A stretch of DNA of 64,000 bases from Allorhizobium paknamense (GTDB taxonomy: Bacteria > Pseudomonadota > Alphaproteobacteria > Rhizobiales > Rhizobiaceae). A model generated the notes under the pieces. The model saw nothing but the letters and a program-made list of their open reading frames with translations, was not told the DNA's origin and made no database searches. Both the position numbers and the translations under genes were made by a program. Shown here piece by piece: positions 50,605-61,030 of the stretch; the stretch's first letter is position 1, and the number at the start of each line of letters is the position of its first letter. The DNA lies in NCBI RefSeq assembly GCF_030815125.1, contig NZ_JAUSWH010000006.1, forward strand, positions 1 through 64,000. The letters are read 5' to 3'.

Positions 50605-53600
50605 TCATTTCTGCCTGGCCAGTTCCGCCAATTGCCCCATGATGGTGGCAGCACCCGCCAGCCGCTTTTCCGGCGTCGGCAGGTCGCGGGTTAGAAACAC
50701 GCTGTGATCGGGGCGGATTTTCGCCATGCTGCCCTGTTTGGCAATGAAGCCCACAAGGGCTGCCGGATTGGGGAATTCCTTGTTGCGGAACTGTACGACC
50801 ACACCCTTCGGTCCGGCTTCCAGCTTTTCGACATTGGCCTTGCGGCAGAGCGCCTTGATGTAGACCACCTTGAGCAGGTTCTGCACCTCGGCGGGCAGGG
50901 GACCGAAGCGGTCGATCATTTCCGCACCGAAGCCGTCGATGTCGTTGAGCTCCGTCAACTCGCCAAGGCGGCGGTAAAGGCCAAGGCGCAGATGCAGGTC
51001 GGGCACATAGTTGTCCGGGATCATCACGGACGTTCCCACCTGGATCTGCGGCGACCAGCCGGTATCCTGCACCTCGTCCACGCCCTTCACCTCGGCCACG
51101 GCCTCCTCCAGCATCTGCTGGTAAAGCTCGAAACCCACTTCCTTGATGTGACCGGACTGCTCCTCGCCCAAAAGATTGCCCGCGCCGCGAATATCGAGAT
51201 CGTGGCTGGCAAGCTGGAAGCCCGCGCCCAGCGTATCCAGTGATTGCAGCACCTTCAGGCGGCGTTCCGCGCCCGCCGTCAGCACCTTGTTGACCGGCAG
51301 CGTCAAAAGCGCAAAGGCGCGCACCTTGGAACGGCCCACACGGCCGCGGATCTGGTAAAGCTGGGCAAGGCCGAACATGTCGGCGCGGTGCACGATCAGC
51401 GTGTTGGCTGTCGGCACGTCCAGACCGGACTCGACGATGGTGGTGGAAAGCAGCACATCGTAACGGCCCTCGTAGAAGGCGTTCATGATGTCTTCCAGCT
51501 CGCCTGCTGCCATCTGGCCGTGGGCCACGGCCACCTTCAGCTCCGGCACATTCTCATCGAGGAAGGATTTGATGTCGGCGAGATCGGCAAGGCGCGGGCA
51601 GACATAGAAGCTCTGCCCGCCGCGATAATGCTCGCGCATCAGCGTTTCGCGGATCACCAGCGGATCGAAGGGGGAGACGAAGGTGCGCACCGCCATGCGG
51701 TCCACAGGCGGCGTGGTGATGAGCGAAAGCTCGCGCACCCCTGTCATCGCCAGTTGCAGCGTGCGCGGAATGGGCGTGGCCGACAGTGTCAGCACATGCA
51801 CGTCGCTTTTCAGCTCCTTCAGCCGCTCCTTGTGTTTGACGCCGAAATGCTGCTCTTCATCGATGATCAGCAGGCCGAGATTGGCGAATTTGATGCCGGA
51901 GCCGAGAAGCGCGTGGGTGCCGACGACGATATCCGTCTTGCCCTCGGAAATCTCCTTTTTGGTCAGGTTCAGTTCCTTGGTGCCCACTAGCCGCGAGGCC
52001 TGCTGGATGCGGATCGGCAGCCCGCGAAAACGGTCGGAAAAGGTCTTGAAATGCTGGCGGGCGAGAAGGGTGGTTGGCACCACCACCGCCACCTGAATGC
52101 CGTTCATCGCAGCGAGGAAGGCGGCACGCAACGCCACTTCCGTCTTGCCGAAGCCGACATCGCCGCAGACCAGCCGGTCCATCGGGCGACCGGCGGAGAG
52201 ATCGCCCTTCACCGCCTCGATGGCGTTCATCTGGTCTTCCGTTTCGTCATAGGGGAAGCGAGCGGCAAATTCGTCGTAAAGCCCTTCGGTGGTGGTCAGC
52301 ACAGGGGCAGAGCGGGTCATGCGCTCGGCGGCAATGCGGATCAGCCCGTCGGCCATGTCCAGCAGCCGCTTCTTGAGCTTGGCCTTGCGCATCTGCCATG
52401 CGCCGCCGCCCAACTTGTCCAGCACCGCCTCGCTGCCTTCCGATCCATAGCGGGACAGAAGCTCGATGTTTTCGACCGGCAGGAAGAGCTTGGCCTCATC
52501 GGCATATTGCAGCTCAAGGCAGGCATGTTGCCCGCCAGCGGCATTGATGGTGCGAAGCCCGATAAACCGCCCGATACCATGCTCGGCATGGACGACGATC
52601 GAGCCTTCATCCAGCCCCGCCACTTCGGAAATGAAATCGGCTGCCTTCTTGCGGCGCTTGGCGCGGCGCACCAGCCGGTCGCCCAGAATATCCTGTTCAC
52701 CGACCACCACCAGATCGGCAGCCTCAAAGCCGCCTTCCAGCGACAGCACGGCGGTGGCCGCTTCGCCCTTCTTCAGCCCGTCGAGATCCTTCAACGCCGA
52801 AACGGGCTTCAGCCGCTCCAGCCCATGCTCGTTCAGCACCTGCAACAGCCGGTCCAGCGAGCCTTCCGACCAGCCGGTGACCAGCACCTTGGAGCCCGTC
52901 GCCCGCTTGTCGGCAATGTATTTGACGGCCTGGGTGAAGACGTTGATCCGCTCGCTTTCGCCGCCCTCATTGTTTTCGGCAGAAAGCTTGGCCCAGCGCG
53001 GCCCGGCATGTGCGCCGGTCTCGATGACCTTGCGGTTTGATGCGTCCGGCTCGGCAAAAGGCGTCAGGCGAACGGGTTCCAGCGCATCCAGCCGTTTGGA
53101 AAATTCTCCACCCATCAGATAGAGATGTTCCGGCGGCACCGGCTTATAGGGCGTGCCCTGCGCCAGATGCCCCTTGCCGGGCGTGGCGGCGTTCAGCCGC
53201 GCCTCGTAATAATCGCGGATCAGCTTGGTGCGCTCTTCGGCAGCCTCGCGTACGGTATTGTCCGTAACCACCAGATAGTCCGAAAGGTAATCGAACACGG
53301 TTTCCAGCTTTTCATGGAACATCGGCAGCCAATGTTCCATGCCTGCATAGCGGCGGCCTTCGGAGACGGCGGCATAAAGTGCATCGTCGCGTGTCGCCGC
53401 GCCAAAGAGCGACAGGTAATTCTTGCGAAACCGGCTGATGGTTTCGGGCGTCAGTGTCACCTCGCTCATCGGGTTGAGATCGAGGGAGCGCACCTGGCCT
53501 ATAGTGCGCTGGCTGGCGGGATCGAAGCTGCGGATGCTTTCCAGCGTATCGCCGAAGAAATCCAGCCGCACCGGCTCTTCCGATCCCGGCACGAAAACAT

Positions 53601-54120
53601 CGAGAATGCCGCCCCGCACGGCAAATTCACCCACCTCGCGCACGGTTGCCACGCGCTCGAAGCCGTTGCGGGCAAGGCGCTCGGCAATATCGTCCATCCG
53701 CACCTGATTGCCGGGGCGCGCCGAGAAGGAGAGGCTCTCGATCACGTCGGCGGGCGCAAGCCTTTGCAACAGCGCGTTGGCGGTGACGAGAATAATGGCC
53801 GGATGCGGCTTTCTGCGGTGCGCAATCAGCCCGGCCAGCGCCGACAGGCGGCGGGCGGAAATATCGGCACTGGGCGAAACGCGGTCGTAAGGCAGGCAGT
53901 CCCATGCGGGCAGGGTGAGAACGGGAATCTCGGGCGCTGCAAAGGACAGCATCTGTTCGATGTCGTTCATGCGGCTGGAATCGGAGGTGACATAGGCCAC
54001 CGGCCTGCCTTGACGGGCAAGCTCCGCCACCACAAAGGCATCCATGCCATCCGGCACGGGAGAGAGCGTGACGGAAGCCTTGGCGGCTGCCACCTTTTTC
54101 GCATCGAACAGGGAAATCAT
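50605..54120 (-). CDS. mfd: transcription-repair coupling factor Mfd
   Basis: A 1171-aa ATP-dependent translocase that removes RNA polymerase stalled at DNA lesions and recruits UvrA. The UvrB-like N-terminal module covers about 1-340. The RNA-polymerase-interacting domain includes VVHAEHGIGRFIGL at about 510. The helicase core has Walker A CGDVGFGKTEVALRAAF, the DEEQ box IIDEEQHFGVKHKERLK, LSATPIPRTLQLAMTG, and the TRG-like motif YQIRGRVGRSKVRAFALL. The C-terminal regulatory domain has DLHLRLGLYRRL. Length is normal. It follows sdhE after 4 bases on the same strand. Confidence 0.97.
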   Translation of the reverse strand: MISLFDAKKVAAAKASVTLSPVPDGMDAFVVAELARQGRPVAYVTSDSSRMNDIEQMLSFAAPEIPVLTLPAWDCLPYDRVSPSADISARRLSALAGLIAHRRKPHPAIILVTANALLQRLAPADVIESLSFSARPGNQVRMDDIAERLARNGFERVATVREVGEFAVRGGILDVFVPGSEEPVRLDFFGDTLESIRSFDPASQRTIGQVRSLDLNPMSEVTLTPETISRFRKNYLSLFGAATRDDALYAAVSEGRRYAGMEHWLPMFHEKLETVFDYLSDYLVVTDNTVREAAEERTKLIRDYYEARLNAATPGKGHLAQGTPYKPVPPEHLYLMGGEFSKRLDALEPVRLTPFAEPDASNRKVIETGAHAGPRWAKLSAENNEGGESERINVFTQAVKYIADKRATGSKVLVTGWSEGSLDRLLQVLNEHGLERLKPVSALKDLDGLKKGEAATAVLSLEGGFEAADLVVVGEQDILGDRLVRRAKRRKKAADFISEVAGLDEGSIVVHAEHGIGRFIGLRTINAAGGQHACLELQYADEAKLFLPVENIELLSRYGSEGSEAVLDKLGGGAWQMRKAKLKKRLLDMADGLIRIAAERMTRSAPVLTTTEGLYDEFAARFPYDETEDQMNAIEAVKGDLSAGRPMDRLVCGDVGFGKTEVALRAAFLAAMNGIQVAVVVPTTLLARQHFKTFSDRFRGLPIRIQQASRLVGTKELNLTKKEISEGKTDIVVGTHALLGSGIKFANLGLLIIDEEQHFGVKHKERLKELKSDVHVLTLSATPIPRTLQLAMTGVRELSLITTPPVDRMAVRTFVSPFDPLVIRETLMREHYRGGQSFYVCPRLADLADIKSFLDENVPELKVAVAHGQMAAGELEDIMNAFYEGRYDVLLSTTIVESGLDVPTANTLIVHRADMFGLAQLYQIRGRVGRSKVRAFALLTLPVNKVLTAGAERRLKVLQSLDTLGAGFQLASHDLDIRGAGNLLGEEQSGHIKEVGFELYQQMLEEAVAEVKGVDEVQDTGWSPQIQVGTSVMIPDNYVPDLHLRLGLYRRLGELTELNDIDGFGAEMIDRFGPLPAEVQNLLKVVYIKALCRKANVEKLEAGPKGVVVQFRNKEFPNPAALVGFIAKQGSMAKIRPDHSVFLTRDLPTPEKRLAGAATIMGQLAELARQK

Positions 54121-54124
54121 CGGT

Positions 54125-54418
54125 TTATTTCACAGGAGAAAAATCGGGACGGATTGCGGCAATGCGGGCAAACATCGGCGTCTGGTGCCGCTCCGGCACG
54201 GGCTCCGCGCCATTGATCCACTTGATCAGGTCATTGTCTTCCTCGGCCATGATCAGTTCCAGCTCATCCAGCTCGGTCTCGGAAAGTGCTGAAATTTCCG
54301 CTTCGGCAAATTGTCCGAGGATCAGGTCCATTTCGCGGATGCCGCGATGCCAGCAGCGATAGAGAATCCGTCTGCGGCGGGGATCGAGATCGGCGCTGCT
54401 CAGAACCAGACCAGTCAT
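54125..54418 (-). CDS. sdhE: succinate dehydrogenase assembly factor SdhE (FAD assembly factor)
   Basis: A 97-aa protein of the SdhE/Sdh5 (former DUF339) family, which promotes covalent flavinylation of the SdhA subunit. The conserved surface motif RGxxE is present as HRGIREMDLIL, preceded by RRRRILYRCWHRG, and the acidic ELDELELIMAEEDNDLIKW follows. The ATG at 54418 gives the family length; the 10 upstream codons are not part of it. It is coupled to mfd, a pairing found in other rhizobia. Confidence 0.93.
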   Translation of the reverse strand: MTGLVLSSADLDPRRRRILYRCWHRGIREMDLILGQFAEAEISALSETELDELELIMAEEDNDLIKWINGAEPVPERHQTPMFARIAAIRPDFSPVK

Positions 54419-54483
54419 GACATCATCCTTTTTGATCGCTGAAAGCAAAGCTCATGAGAGCGCCGCATATTCGCAGGCTTTAA

Positions 54484-54550
54484 CTCTTTGTTTTTACGCA
54501 TTTCAACGCGCAAAAACAGGCTCTACTTTTCCTGGACATGCTCTATAGCC
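54484..54550 (-). repeat. AAAAGTGG-family repeat, inverted copy
   Basis: Read on the minus strand this stretch gives GAGCATGTCCAGGAAAAGTAGAGCCTGTTTTTG...GCGTAAAAACAAAGAGTTAAAGC, a diverged member of the family whose best copies lie at 46475 and in moeA. It fills the gap between moeA and sdhE, so neither gene has a clean terminator here. Confidence 0.7.
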
Positions 54551-54591
54551 CTTCAGTCGGGTCTTGTCAGCATTTTCGGCAGATATTCCGG

Positions 54592-55869
54592 TTACAGCTG
54601 TCCAATCCGCAGGATGGGGCAGAGGTTCCCAGCGGGCAATTCCGGCGCATGCGGCGGGCGGATGATCAGGCAATCGGCGCTGGCCAGAATGCGCGTCATC
54701 GAGGAATCCTGCTTGCCGAAAGGTTCCGCCACCCAGGCTCCATCGGCATCGGCGGTGAGGCGGCCGCGCAGATAATCCTGCCGCTGGTCATTGGCCTTGA
54801 GCGTGACGGCGCTTCGCGCCACATCCAGCCGTTTCGGCGGCTGGCGATGGCCAAGATGCGCCAGAAGCGGCTCCAGAAACAGCAGGCTGCACACCATGCT
54901 GGAGACCGGATTGCCCGGCAGGCCCAATACTGGCGTGGATATTGGAAGATTTTCGCCTGTTTCCGGACGGAAAACCGGTTCCCACTTTTCCTGGAAACAC
55001 TCGAGCCGCCCCACCATCAGCGGCTTGCCGGGGCGCATGGCGATCTTCCAGAAATCCAGCACCATGCCGGCATCCTGAAGGGCGGCCCCCACAAGGTCGT
55101 GATCGCCCACGGAAGCGCCACCCACTGTCACCAGCACATCGGCGCCCGCCTGCTGGGCGCGCCGCACGGCATCGGCAATGGCGGCGCGGTCGTCTTTTAC
55201 CAGGCCAAGGTCCAGCACGTCTGCACCGTTTTCCTCAGCCAGCGCCGCGATGCCGAAGGTGTTGGAGGCAATGATCTGGCTCGCTCCCGGCCTTGCACCC
55301 GGCAGCACCAGCTCATCGCCGGTGGCGAGAATGGCAAGCAGCGGCTTGCGATAAACGGTGAGAGTGGGCTGATTGGCGGCGGCAGCAAGGGTAAGGTTGC
55401 GAAAATCAAGCTGCGTTCCCGGGGTGAGAAGCTGATCGCCCTCGGCAAAATCCTGGCCGCGCGGGCGGATATGCCGGTTCAGCGGCACAGCGATCCGGGC
55501 AAGAACCCGCCCATCTTCCATTTTTTCGGCATCTTCCTGCAAAAGCACCGTATCGGCTCCGGCAGGCATAGGCGCACCGGTAAAGATGCGCACACATTGC
55601 CCCGCCTGCACCGTGCCATCAAAGCCATGCCCGGCGGCGGATTCGCCCACGAGTTCCAGAATTGCGCCCGGCTCCGCCGCGTCAGTGGCGCGCAGGGCAT
55701 AGCCATCCATGGCGGAGGCGTCGAAGGGCGGTTGCGTCAGCCGGGCCGTCACCGGGGCGGCGAGAATGCGGCCTCGCGCCGCAGCAAGAGGCAGATCCTC
55801 GGTCTTCTGCAAGGGCTGCGCCGAGGCCAGAAGCCGCGCCAGCGCCTCTTCCACCGGCAGCAGCGCCAT
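54592..55869 (-). CDS. moeA: molybdopterin molybdenumtransferase MoeA, with repeat-derived insertion
   Basis: A 425-aa enzyme that inserts molybdate into adenylylated molybdopterin to make Moco. Family segments: SAMDGYALRA near 55, AGHGFDGTVQAGQCVRIFTGAPMPAGADTV, VTVGGASVGDHDLV, MRPGKPLMVGRL and VLGLPGNPVSSMV. Between the last two the family normally has only a few residues, but here about 20 extra (290-312, including CFQEKWEPVFRPETGENL) are encoded by a copy of the AAAAGTGG palindromic repeat. The frame stays open, and length exceeds the usual 400-410 accordingly. It begins on the last base of the moaC stop. It may still function if the insert loops out. Confidence 0.93.
   Translation of the reverse strand: MALLPVEEALARLLASAQPLQKTEDLPLAAARGRILAAPVTARLTQPPFDASAMDGYALRATDAAEPGAILELVGESAAGHGFDGTVQAGQCVRIFTGAPMPAGADTVLLQEDAEKMEDGRVLARIAVPLNRHIRPRGQDFAEGDQLLTPGTQLDFRNLTLAAAANQPTLTVYRKPLLAILATGDELVLPGARPGASQIIASNTFGIAALAEENGADVLDLGLVKDDRAAIADAVRRAQQAGADVLVTVGGASVGDHDLVGAALQDAGMVLDFWKIAMRPGKPLMVGRLECFQEKWEPVFRPETGENLPISTPVLGLPGNPVSSMVCSLLFLEPLLAHLGHRQPPKRLDVARSAVTLKANDQRQDYLRGRLTADADGAWVAEPFGKQDSSMTRILASADCLIIRPPHAPELPAGNLCPILRIGQL
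54944..55001 (-). repeat. AAAAGTGG-family repeat lying inside moeA
   Basis: The minus strand at 54958-54989 is identical over 32 bases to the intergenic repeat at 46475-46506. Similarity continues on both sides (GTGTTTCCAGG before, GGCGAAAATCTT after). The element keeps the moeA frame open and codes for residues about 290-312. Confidence 0.88.
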
Positions 55870-56354
55870 TACAGAGCCTCCGGATGATGGAAGGGGCCGG
55901 ATTTGCCGCCGGTCTTTTCGATAACCCGGATGCCGCCGATTTCCATCAGCTTGTCTGCGGCTTTCGCCATGTCGTAAATGGTCAGGCAGGCGACGGAAAC
56001 GGCGGTCAGCGCCTCCATCTCCACGCCAGTCTTGCCGGTGAGCTTGACAGTTGCCTGAACCTTCAGGCCGGGCAGGGTGGGATCATCGGTAATCTCCACC
56101 ATCACCTTGCTCAGCATCAGCGGGTGGCAGAGCGGAATAAGATCGGCAGTGCGCTTGGCGGCCATGATCCCCGCCAGCCTTGCCGTGCCGATCACGTCGC
56201 CCTTTTTCGCATTGCCCTCGCGGATCAGATCGAGCGTGGCGGCGGCCATTTTGACATGGCCTTCCGCCGTGGCGATGCGCACGGTCTCGGCCTTGTCGCC
56301 GACATCGACCATATGCGCTTCGCCGTTTTTCGCGATATGTGTGAGACCGCTCAT
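55869..56354 (-). CDS. moaC: cyclic pyranopterin monophosphate synthase MoaC
   Basis: A 161-aa enzyme of molybdenum-cofactor synthesis that, after MoaA, forms cyclic pyranopterin monophosphate. Characteristic segments: [56 protein letters not shown] with the catalytic Lys/His region, [26 protein letters not shown] and the closing EKTGGKSG. The length is standard. It overlaps trpC by 4 bases and moeA by one, in the trpD-trpC-moaC-moeA order typical of rhizobia. Confidence 0.96.
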   Translation of the reverse strand: MSGLTHIAKNGEAHMVDVGDKAETVRIATAEGHVKMAAATLDLIREGNAKKGDVIGTARLAGIMAAKRTADLIPLCHPLMLSKVMVEITDDPTLPGLKVQATVKLTGKTGVEMEALTAVSVACLTIYDMAKAADKLMEIGGIRVIEKTGGKSGPFHHPEAL

Positions 56355-57166
56355 TCTGCCGCAAGCGTGTTGGCGTTTCCGGTCAGCAGCAGCCGGGTTG
56401 CGGCAGCCACATCGTCCTGCCGCATCAGGCTTTCACCGACCAGGAAGGTGCTGATGCCCGACCGGCGCAGTCTCTGGCAATCCTCATGGGTGAAAATGCC
56501 GCTTTCGCCCACCAGCAGCCGATCCGCCGGCACCATGGCCGCCAGCCGTTCGCTGACGGCAATATTGACCTCAAAAGTGCGCAGATTGCGATTGTTGATT
56601 CCGACGAGCGGCGAGGTGAGCTTCAGTGCCCGCTCCATCTCCTCTTCGTCATGCACCTCGATCAGCACATCCATGCCGAGTGAGAGCGAGAGCCCCTCCA
56701 GTTCGGCGGCTTCCGCATCGTTCAGCGAAGCCATGATCAGCAGGATGCAATCGGCACCCCAGGCACGCGCTTCATAGACCTGATAGGGCTCGAACATGAA
56801 ATCCTTGCGCAGCGCAGGCAGTGTGCAGGCCTTGCGGGCAGCGGTCAGAAATTCCGGAGCGCCCTGAAAGCTGGGCTTGTCGGTCAGCACGGAAAGGCAG
56901 GCAGCGCCGCCGCTTTCATAGGCTTCAGCCAGCGAGGGCGGATCGAAATCGGGCCGGATCAACCCCTTCGACGGGCTTGCTTTCTTGATTTCGGCAATCA
57001 GGCCGAACTGGCCTTTCGCCTGCCTTGCCTTCAGTGCCTTGTAGAAGCCACGGGCAGGAGCCTCGGCCTCTGCCATGCTCTTGATGTCGGCCAACGGGAT
57101 GGCGGCCTTGGCGGCGGCGATTTCTTCGCGCTTATAGGCTTCGATCTTCTTGAGAATGTCGCTCAT
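56351..57166 (-). CDS. trpC: indole-3-glycerol phosphate synthase TrpC
   Basis: A 271-aa TIM-barrel enzyme of tryptophan synthesis that closes the indole ring of CdRP. Seen: [18 protein letters not shown] at the N-terminus, [21 protein letters not shown] with catalytic Lys, [55 protein letters not shown] and [17 protein letters not shown]. Overlaps trpD and moaC by 4 bases on each side. Confidence 0.97.
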   Translation of the reverse strand: MSDILKKIEAYKREEIAAAKAAIPLADIKSMAEAEAPARGFYKALKARQAKGQFGLIAEIKKASPSKGLIRPDFDPPSLAEAYESGGAACLSVLTDKPSFQGAPEFLTAARKACTLPALRKDFMFEPYQVYEARAWGADCILLIMASLNDAEAAELEGLSLSLGMDVLIEVHDEEEMERALKLTSPLVGINNRNLRTFEVNIAVSERLAAMVPADRLLVGESGIFTHEDCQRLRRSGISTFLVGESLMRQDDVAAATRLLLTGNANTLAAE

Positions 57167-58185
57167 GCGGGCACTCCTGCGTTTGAGACGGCGATCAATT
57201 TTTCCAGCCGCTCCAAAGCCGCTCCGCTATCAATAGACGTTGCGCCAAGGGCCATCCCCTCCTTGAGATTAGCAGCCTTGCCCGCGATGACAAGCGCTGC
57301 CGCCGCATTGCACAGCGAGACGTCCCGATAGGCGTTCTTCGCGCCCGTCAGCACGGCCCTGAGCGCCTTGGCGTTATGTTCGCCGTCGCCGCCCTTGAGA
57401 TCGGCAAGCTCCACCTGCGTGACGCCGAAATCAGCGGGCGTCAGTTCGAAACTGCGGATGCTACCGCCTTCCAGCGCGGCAACCTTCGTCGTGCCGGTGG
57501 TGGTGATTTCATCCAGACCGTTGCCATGCACCACCCAGACGCTTTCGCTGCCGAGATCGCGTAAGGTTTCGGCCAGCGGCAGAACCCATTCCGGCGAATA
57601 GACGCCGAGCAACTGCTTCTTCACGCCTGCCGGATTGGCGAGCGGGCCGAGCAGGTTGAAGATCGTGCGCGTGCCAAGCTCAACCCGGGCCGGGCCGACA
57701 TGGCGCATGGCCGAATGGTGCAGTTGCGCGAACATGAAGCCGACGCCTGCCTCGCGAATACAGCGGGCAATGGTGGCCGGGTCGATATCGAGCTTGACGC
57801 CAAGCGCCGTCAGGCTGTCTGCCGCGCCGGATTTCGAGCTGAGCGCCTTGTTGCCATGCTTGGCGACGGGCACACCTGCGCCTGCGACGATCAGCGCGGC
57901 AAGCGTCGAGATATTATAGGTTCCGGTACCGTCGCCGCCGGTGCCCACGATGTCGATCGCATCCGAGGGCGCATCCACCGGCAGCATTTTCGCACGCATG
58001 ACGCTGACAGCGCCCGCGATTTCCGGAACGATTTCACCGCGCATGCGCAGCGCCATCAGGAAACCGCCGATCTGCGCGGGCGTTGCTTCGCCCGACATCA
58101 GAATTTCAAAGGCGGCGCTTGCCTCTTCGCGGCTCAACGCCTCGCGATTGGCAACCTTGGCGATGAAGGGTTTCAAGCCATTCAT
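57163..58185 (-). CDS. trpD: anthranilate phosphoribosyltransferase TrpD
   Basis: A 340-residue enzyme that joins anthranilate with PRPP. Motifs: [16 protein letters not shown] (PRPP-binding GTGGD), [23 protein letters not shown] (KHGNR-like), [35 protein letters not shown] and [14 protein letters not shown]. The start is the ATG at 58185 behind GGAAGAG; the 23 extra upstream codons are not typical. It follows ppiD on the minus strand by about 110 bases and overlaps trpC by 4. Confidence 0.96.
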   Translation of the reverse strand: MNGLKPFIAKVANREALSREEASAAFEILMSGEATPAQIGGFLMALRMRGEIVPEIAGAVSVMRAKMLPVDAPSDAIDIVGTGGDGTGTYNISTLAALIVAGAGVPVAKHGNKALSSKSGAADSLTALGVKLDIDPATIARCIREAGVGFMFAQLHHSAMRHVGPARVELGTRTIFNLLGPLANPAGVKKQLLGVYSPEWVLPLAETLRDLGSESVWVVHGNGLDEITTTGTTKVAALEGGSIRSFELTPADFGVTQVELADLKGGDGEHNAKALRAVLTGAKNAYRDVSLCNAAAALVIAGKAANLKEGMALGATSIDSGAALERLEKLIAVSNAGVPA

Positions 58186-58297
58186 GTCTCTTCCCCGAGT
58201 GAGCATATCTGCACGGGAAAGCGTGAGAATGCCCTGTCTGTTTTTGTCGAGCATGTCCGCGCCGCCAGCCGTTGCGGCGGCGCGACGCCGGCACGTA

Positions 58298-60190
58298 TCA
58301 GCGGACCATTGCCTGCTGCGCCATGGCCTGATTGATCGTTACGCCGTAATTGGACTGCAACTGGTTGACCATCTGGTCAAGAATGTCGTCGCCCGCTGCA
58401 TTGGCAAGCGCGGTGACCTGCTGGTCGCTCTGGTCCAGCGCATCCGTGGAGGTCGGCTCCGTCTGTACATCCGTCACCTTCATCAGGATCTGCGTCAGAG
58501 GGTCCGCACCGGCCGCAGCCGCCAGCGTGCCGACGGGGCCACGGAAGGCGGCAACCACGGCGGCGGGGCCGAGAACCGGATCATCGGTATCGCGCTTCAG
58601 GCCGGACTTGGTTTCCACCGTAATGCCAAGCTGGGTGGCGATGTCCTGCAGGCTCTTGCCGTTTTCGGCATCCTTGCGCAGCGATTCGGCCTTGGCGCCC
58701 AGCGCCTGCTTCTGCTGTTCAGCGGTCCAGTCCTTAACCGCCTTGTCCTTGACTTCATCAAGGCTGCGATCGCGGGCAGGCTCGACATTGGTCACGTCCA
58801 GCCAGAGATAGCCGGTGGTGCCCAGATTGAGCGGCAGCGCTTCGCCGCCCACTTCCGTCTCGAACACGCTCTTCAGCAGTTCCGCCTTCTGCGGCAGCGA
58901 CGAGAGGTCATTGCCTGCCTTGTCCGCGCCCTGACGATCCACGCCATCGACCTTCACCGCCTTGAGGTTCAGCTTGCTCGCGGCTTCCTCCAGGCTGGAG
59001 CCTGAGGCGCGCAGATCTTCGAACTGGTCATGAACGTTGTTGATGTCCTGCACGGCGGCGGAAGCGGCGAGATCCTGACGGATCTGGTCCTTGACCTCAT
59101 CGAGGCTCTTCAGACGGCTCGGCTTGATATTGGTGACACGCAGGATAACGGGGCCGAAGGCGCCTTCCACCACGGGCGTGGTATCGCCATCCTTGGCGAC
59201 GGCAAAGGCGGCGTCTGCGATCTTCTGATCCGGCAACTCATCTTTCTTGAACTCACCGAGCAGCACATCCGTGGCGCTCTTGCCCTGGTCGGCCACCAGC
59301 TGGTCGAAGGTCTTGCCATTCTTCAGGCTCGCGGCTGCGGCATCGGCCAGTTCGCGGGTCTGGAAGGTCAGCTGTTCCAGCGTCCGGGTGCCGGGCACCT
59401 CATAACGTGCCTTCTTCGCCTCGTATTCCTTGGCAATCTGGTCGTCGGTGATCGCTGCCGTATTGGCGATGTCGGCAGGCTCCAGCTTGACGTAGGAGAA
59501 GCTGCGATATTCCGGAGCGCGGTAGCGTGCCTTCACGCCGTCGAACCACTTTTGAAGCGTCGCATCGTCCGGTGCCTTGATGGGGTCGATGCTGGCAGCG
59601 GTCAGGATCAGGTAATCGACGCTGCGGCTTTCCTGACGGTAGAGCTTCAAGGCATCCACCAGAACCTTCGGGGCCTTGAAGCCTTCGGCGGTGGCGTCAA
59701 CGATCTGGCTGCGCACGGCGACCTTGGAGCGTTCGGTAATGTAATCCTGCTCGCGAATGCCGGAATTGCGCAGGCGCGAGGAGAAAAGCTGCCGGTCGAA
59801 CTGGCCATTGGTGTTCTTGAAGGCCGGATCGTCCGCGATCAATTGTGCCAGCCGGTCCTGCGAGAGACCGAGATTCATGTCGGAGGCAAGCTGGTCGAGG
59901 GCGGCACCAGCCACGAGCTGTGCATAGACCTGACTTTCAATGCCCAGCGAGCGCGCCTGTTCGGTGGACAGCTGCGTTCCGAATCGGCGGCTCAGATCGG
60001 AAATCTGGCGGCGATAGGCTAGCCGGAATTCATTGCTGTTGATGCTCTGGCTGCCGACCTTGATGACCGTGTCCGACGTGTCCTGCAGGACTGTATGGGA
60101 AATGCCCCATATGCCGAAGGACGCGACAAGGAGAAGAAGAAGCCCTTTGACGATCCAGGTATGGGCAGCTTTTCTCATGTGAACAAGCAT
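58298..60190 (-). CDS. ppiD: periplasmic peptidyl-prolyl isomerase / folding factor PpiD-SurA type
   Basis: A 630-aa membrane-anchored folding factor. A single N-terminal membrane helix ([19 protein letters not shown]) anchors a large periplasmic domain with a SurA_N-like chaperone region ([49 protein letters not shown]) and a parvulin-type PPIase part in the middle ([29 protein letters not shown]). It assists outer-membrane and periplasmic proteins. ATG 60190 is chosen because AGAGG lies upstream; ATG 60178 would remove four residues. It heads the run ppiD, trpD, trpC, moaC, moeA. Confidence 0.92.
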   Translation of the reverse strand: MLVHMRKAAHTWIVKGLLLLLVASFGIWGISHTVLQDTSDTVIKVGSQSINSNEFRLAYRRQISDLSRRFGTQLSTEQARSLGIESQVYAQLVAGAALDQLASDMNLGLSQDRLAQLIADDPAFKNTNGQFDRQLFSSRLRNSGIREQDYITERSKVAVRSQIVDATAEGFKAPKVLVDALKLYRQESRSVDYLILTAASIDPIKAPDDATLQKWFDGVKARYRAPEYRSFSYVKLEPADIANTAAITDDQIAKEYEAKKARYEVPGTRTLEQLTFQTRELADAAAASLKNGKTFDQLVADQGKSATDVLLGEFKKDELPDQKIADAAFAVAKDGDTTPVVEGAFGPVILRVTNIKPSRLKSLDEVKDQIRQDLAASAAVQDINNVHDQFEDLRASGSSLEEAASKLNLKAVKVDGVDRQGADKAGNDLSSLPQKAELLKSVFETEVGGEALPLNLGTTGYLWLDVTNVEPARDRSLDEVKDKAVKDWTAEQQKQALGAKAESLRKDAENGKSLQDIATQLGITVETKSGLKRDTDDPVLGPAAVVAAFRGPVGTLAAAAGADPLTQILMKVTDVQTEPTSTDALDQSDQQVTALANAAGDDILDQMVNQLQSNYGVTINQAMAQQAMVR

Positions 60191-60357
60191 CGGAGCGAAA
60201 ACCTCTAGCAACAGGCATGACATGGCCTCACAAGCGGGCGCTTGCGAAGCGGATGCCGTTCCTTAAAGCAAAGTCTTGCGGAAATGAAGGCTCATGCACA
60301 GCAAAAGCCATCAGCTTTTTTGCCGATATCCCGCAAATTCAGGTAGTAAGGACTTAC

Positions 60358-60807
60358 TCACTCTATGGGCGGGCCAAGAAGCTCGATACCATGACGGGCA
60401 CAGGATGCGTTGAGAGCCTCCAGATCAATCGGGATCAAGGCATCCTCCGGGGGCAGGCCCGGCGCTTGCGCCTGGACCGAAAACTCCATCACCATGTCTT
60501 CGAAACTGCCATTGGTTACCGTCAGCAGGCGGGCAAAGGGCGAAAGGACGCGAAAGCCATGCGGCGTTCCGATCGGTACATGGACCGATTCTCCTTCCAC
60601 GGCCTCCATGACGAGATCGCCGATCTTCCAGCGAATTCTGCCTTCCAGCACATAATGGGTTTCGTCTTCGTGTGTGTGGATATGCAGCGGCGGCGCAAAA
60701 CCTTCCCGCATCTGATGTTCGATCATCGAAATGCCGGCGATGGTTTTCTTTTTTGACAGAAGGATTCTCAGATAAGCGTTCAAGAACCAACGATCATTTT
60801 CTGTCAT
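60358..60807 (-). CDS. cupin-domain protein
   Basis: A 149-aa single-cupin protein. The first cupin motif is FAPPLHIHTHEDETHYVLEGRIRW, with His, His and Glu ligands, and the second is ESVHVPIGTPHGFRVL, so a metal site is likely intact. No specific enzyme family can be named; similar proteins include quercetin-dioxygenase-like and sensory cupins. ATG 60807 gives the natural start; upstream residues are not conserved-looking. It stands alone between gltA and ppiD, on the same strand. Confidence 0.85.
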   Translation of the reverse strand: MTENDRWFLNAYLRILLSKKKTIAGISMIEHQMREGFAPPLHIHTHEDETHYVLEGRIRWKIGDLVMEAVEGESVHVPIGTPHGFRVLSPFARLLTVTNGSFEDMVMEFSVQAQAPGLPPEDALIPIDLEALNASCARHGIELLGPPIE

Positions 60808-60982
60808 GAGGCCCCCGCGCCCGATCTCCACTGAAAGCATGCCGTGCAGAAGTTACAGCGGCTTTGCGACCATGGCATGCATAAAATAGACATTTAAAGC
60901 GTCAAACGCGAATCCGGAAGGTCGCGGTACACCTCACATCGGCTTAAAACAATCCGAGCTTACCGCTGCCTGACCATATAAA

Positions 60983-61010
60983 AAACCGGCGAAATCACTT
61001 TCGCCGGTTT
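60983..61010 (-). terminator. gltA terminator
   Basis: AAACCGGCGAAA (60983-60994) pairs perfectly with TTTCGCCGGTTT (60999-61010) around TCAC; on the minus strand it is followed by a TTTTT run formed by the flanking A residues. It lies about 20 bases after the gltA stop. Confidence 0.92.
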
Positions 61011-61030
61011 GTGCAATGGAATTGCGGCAA

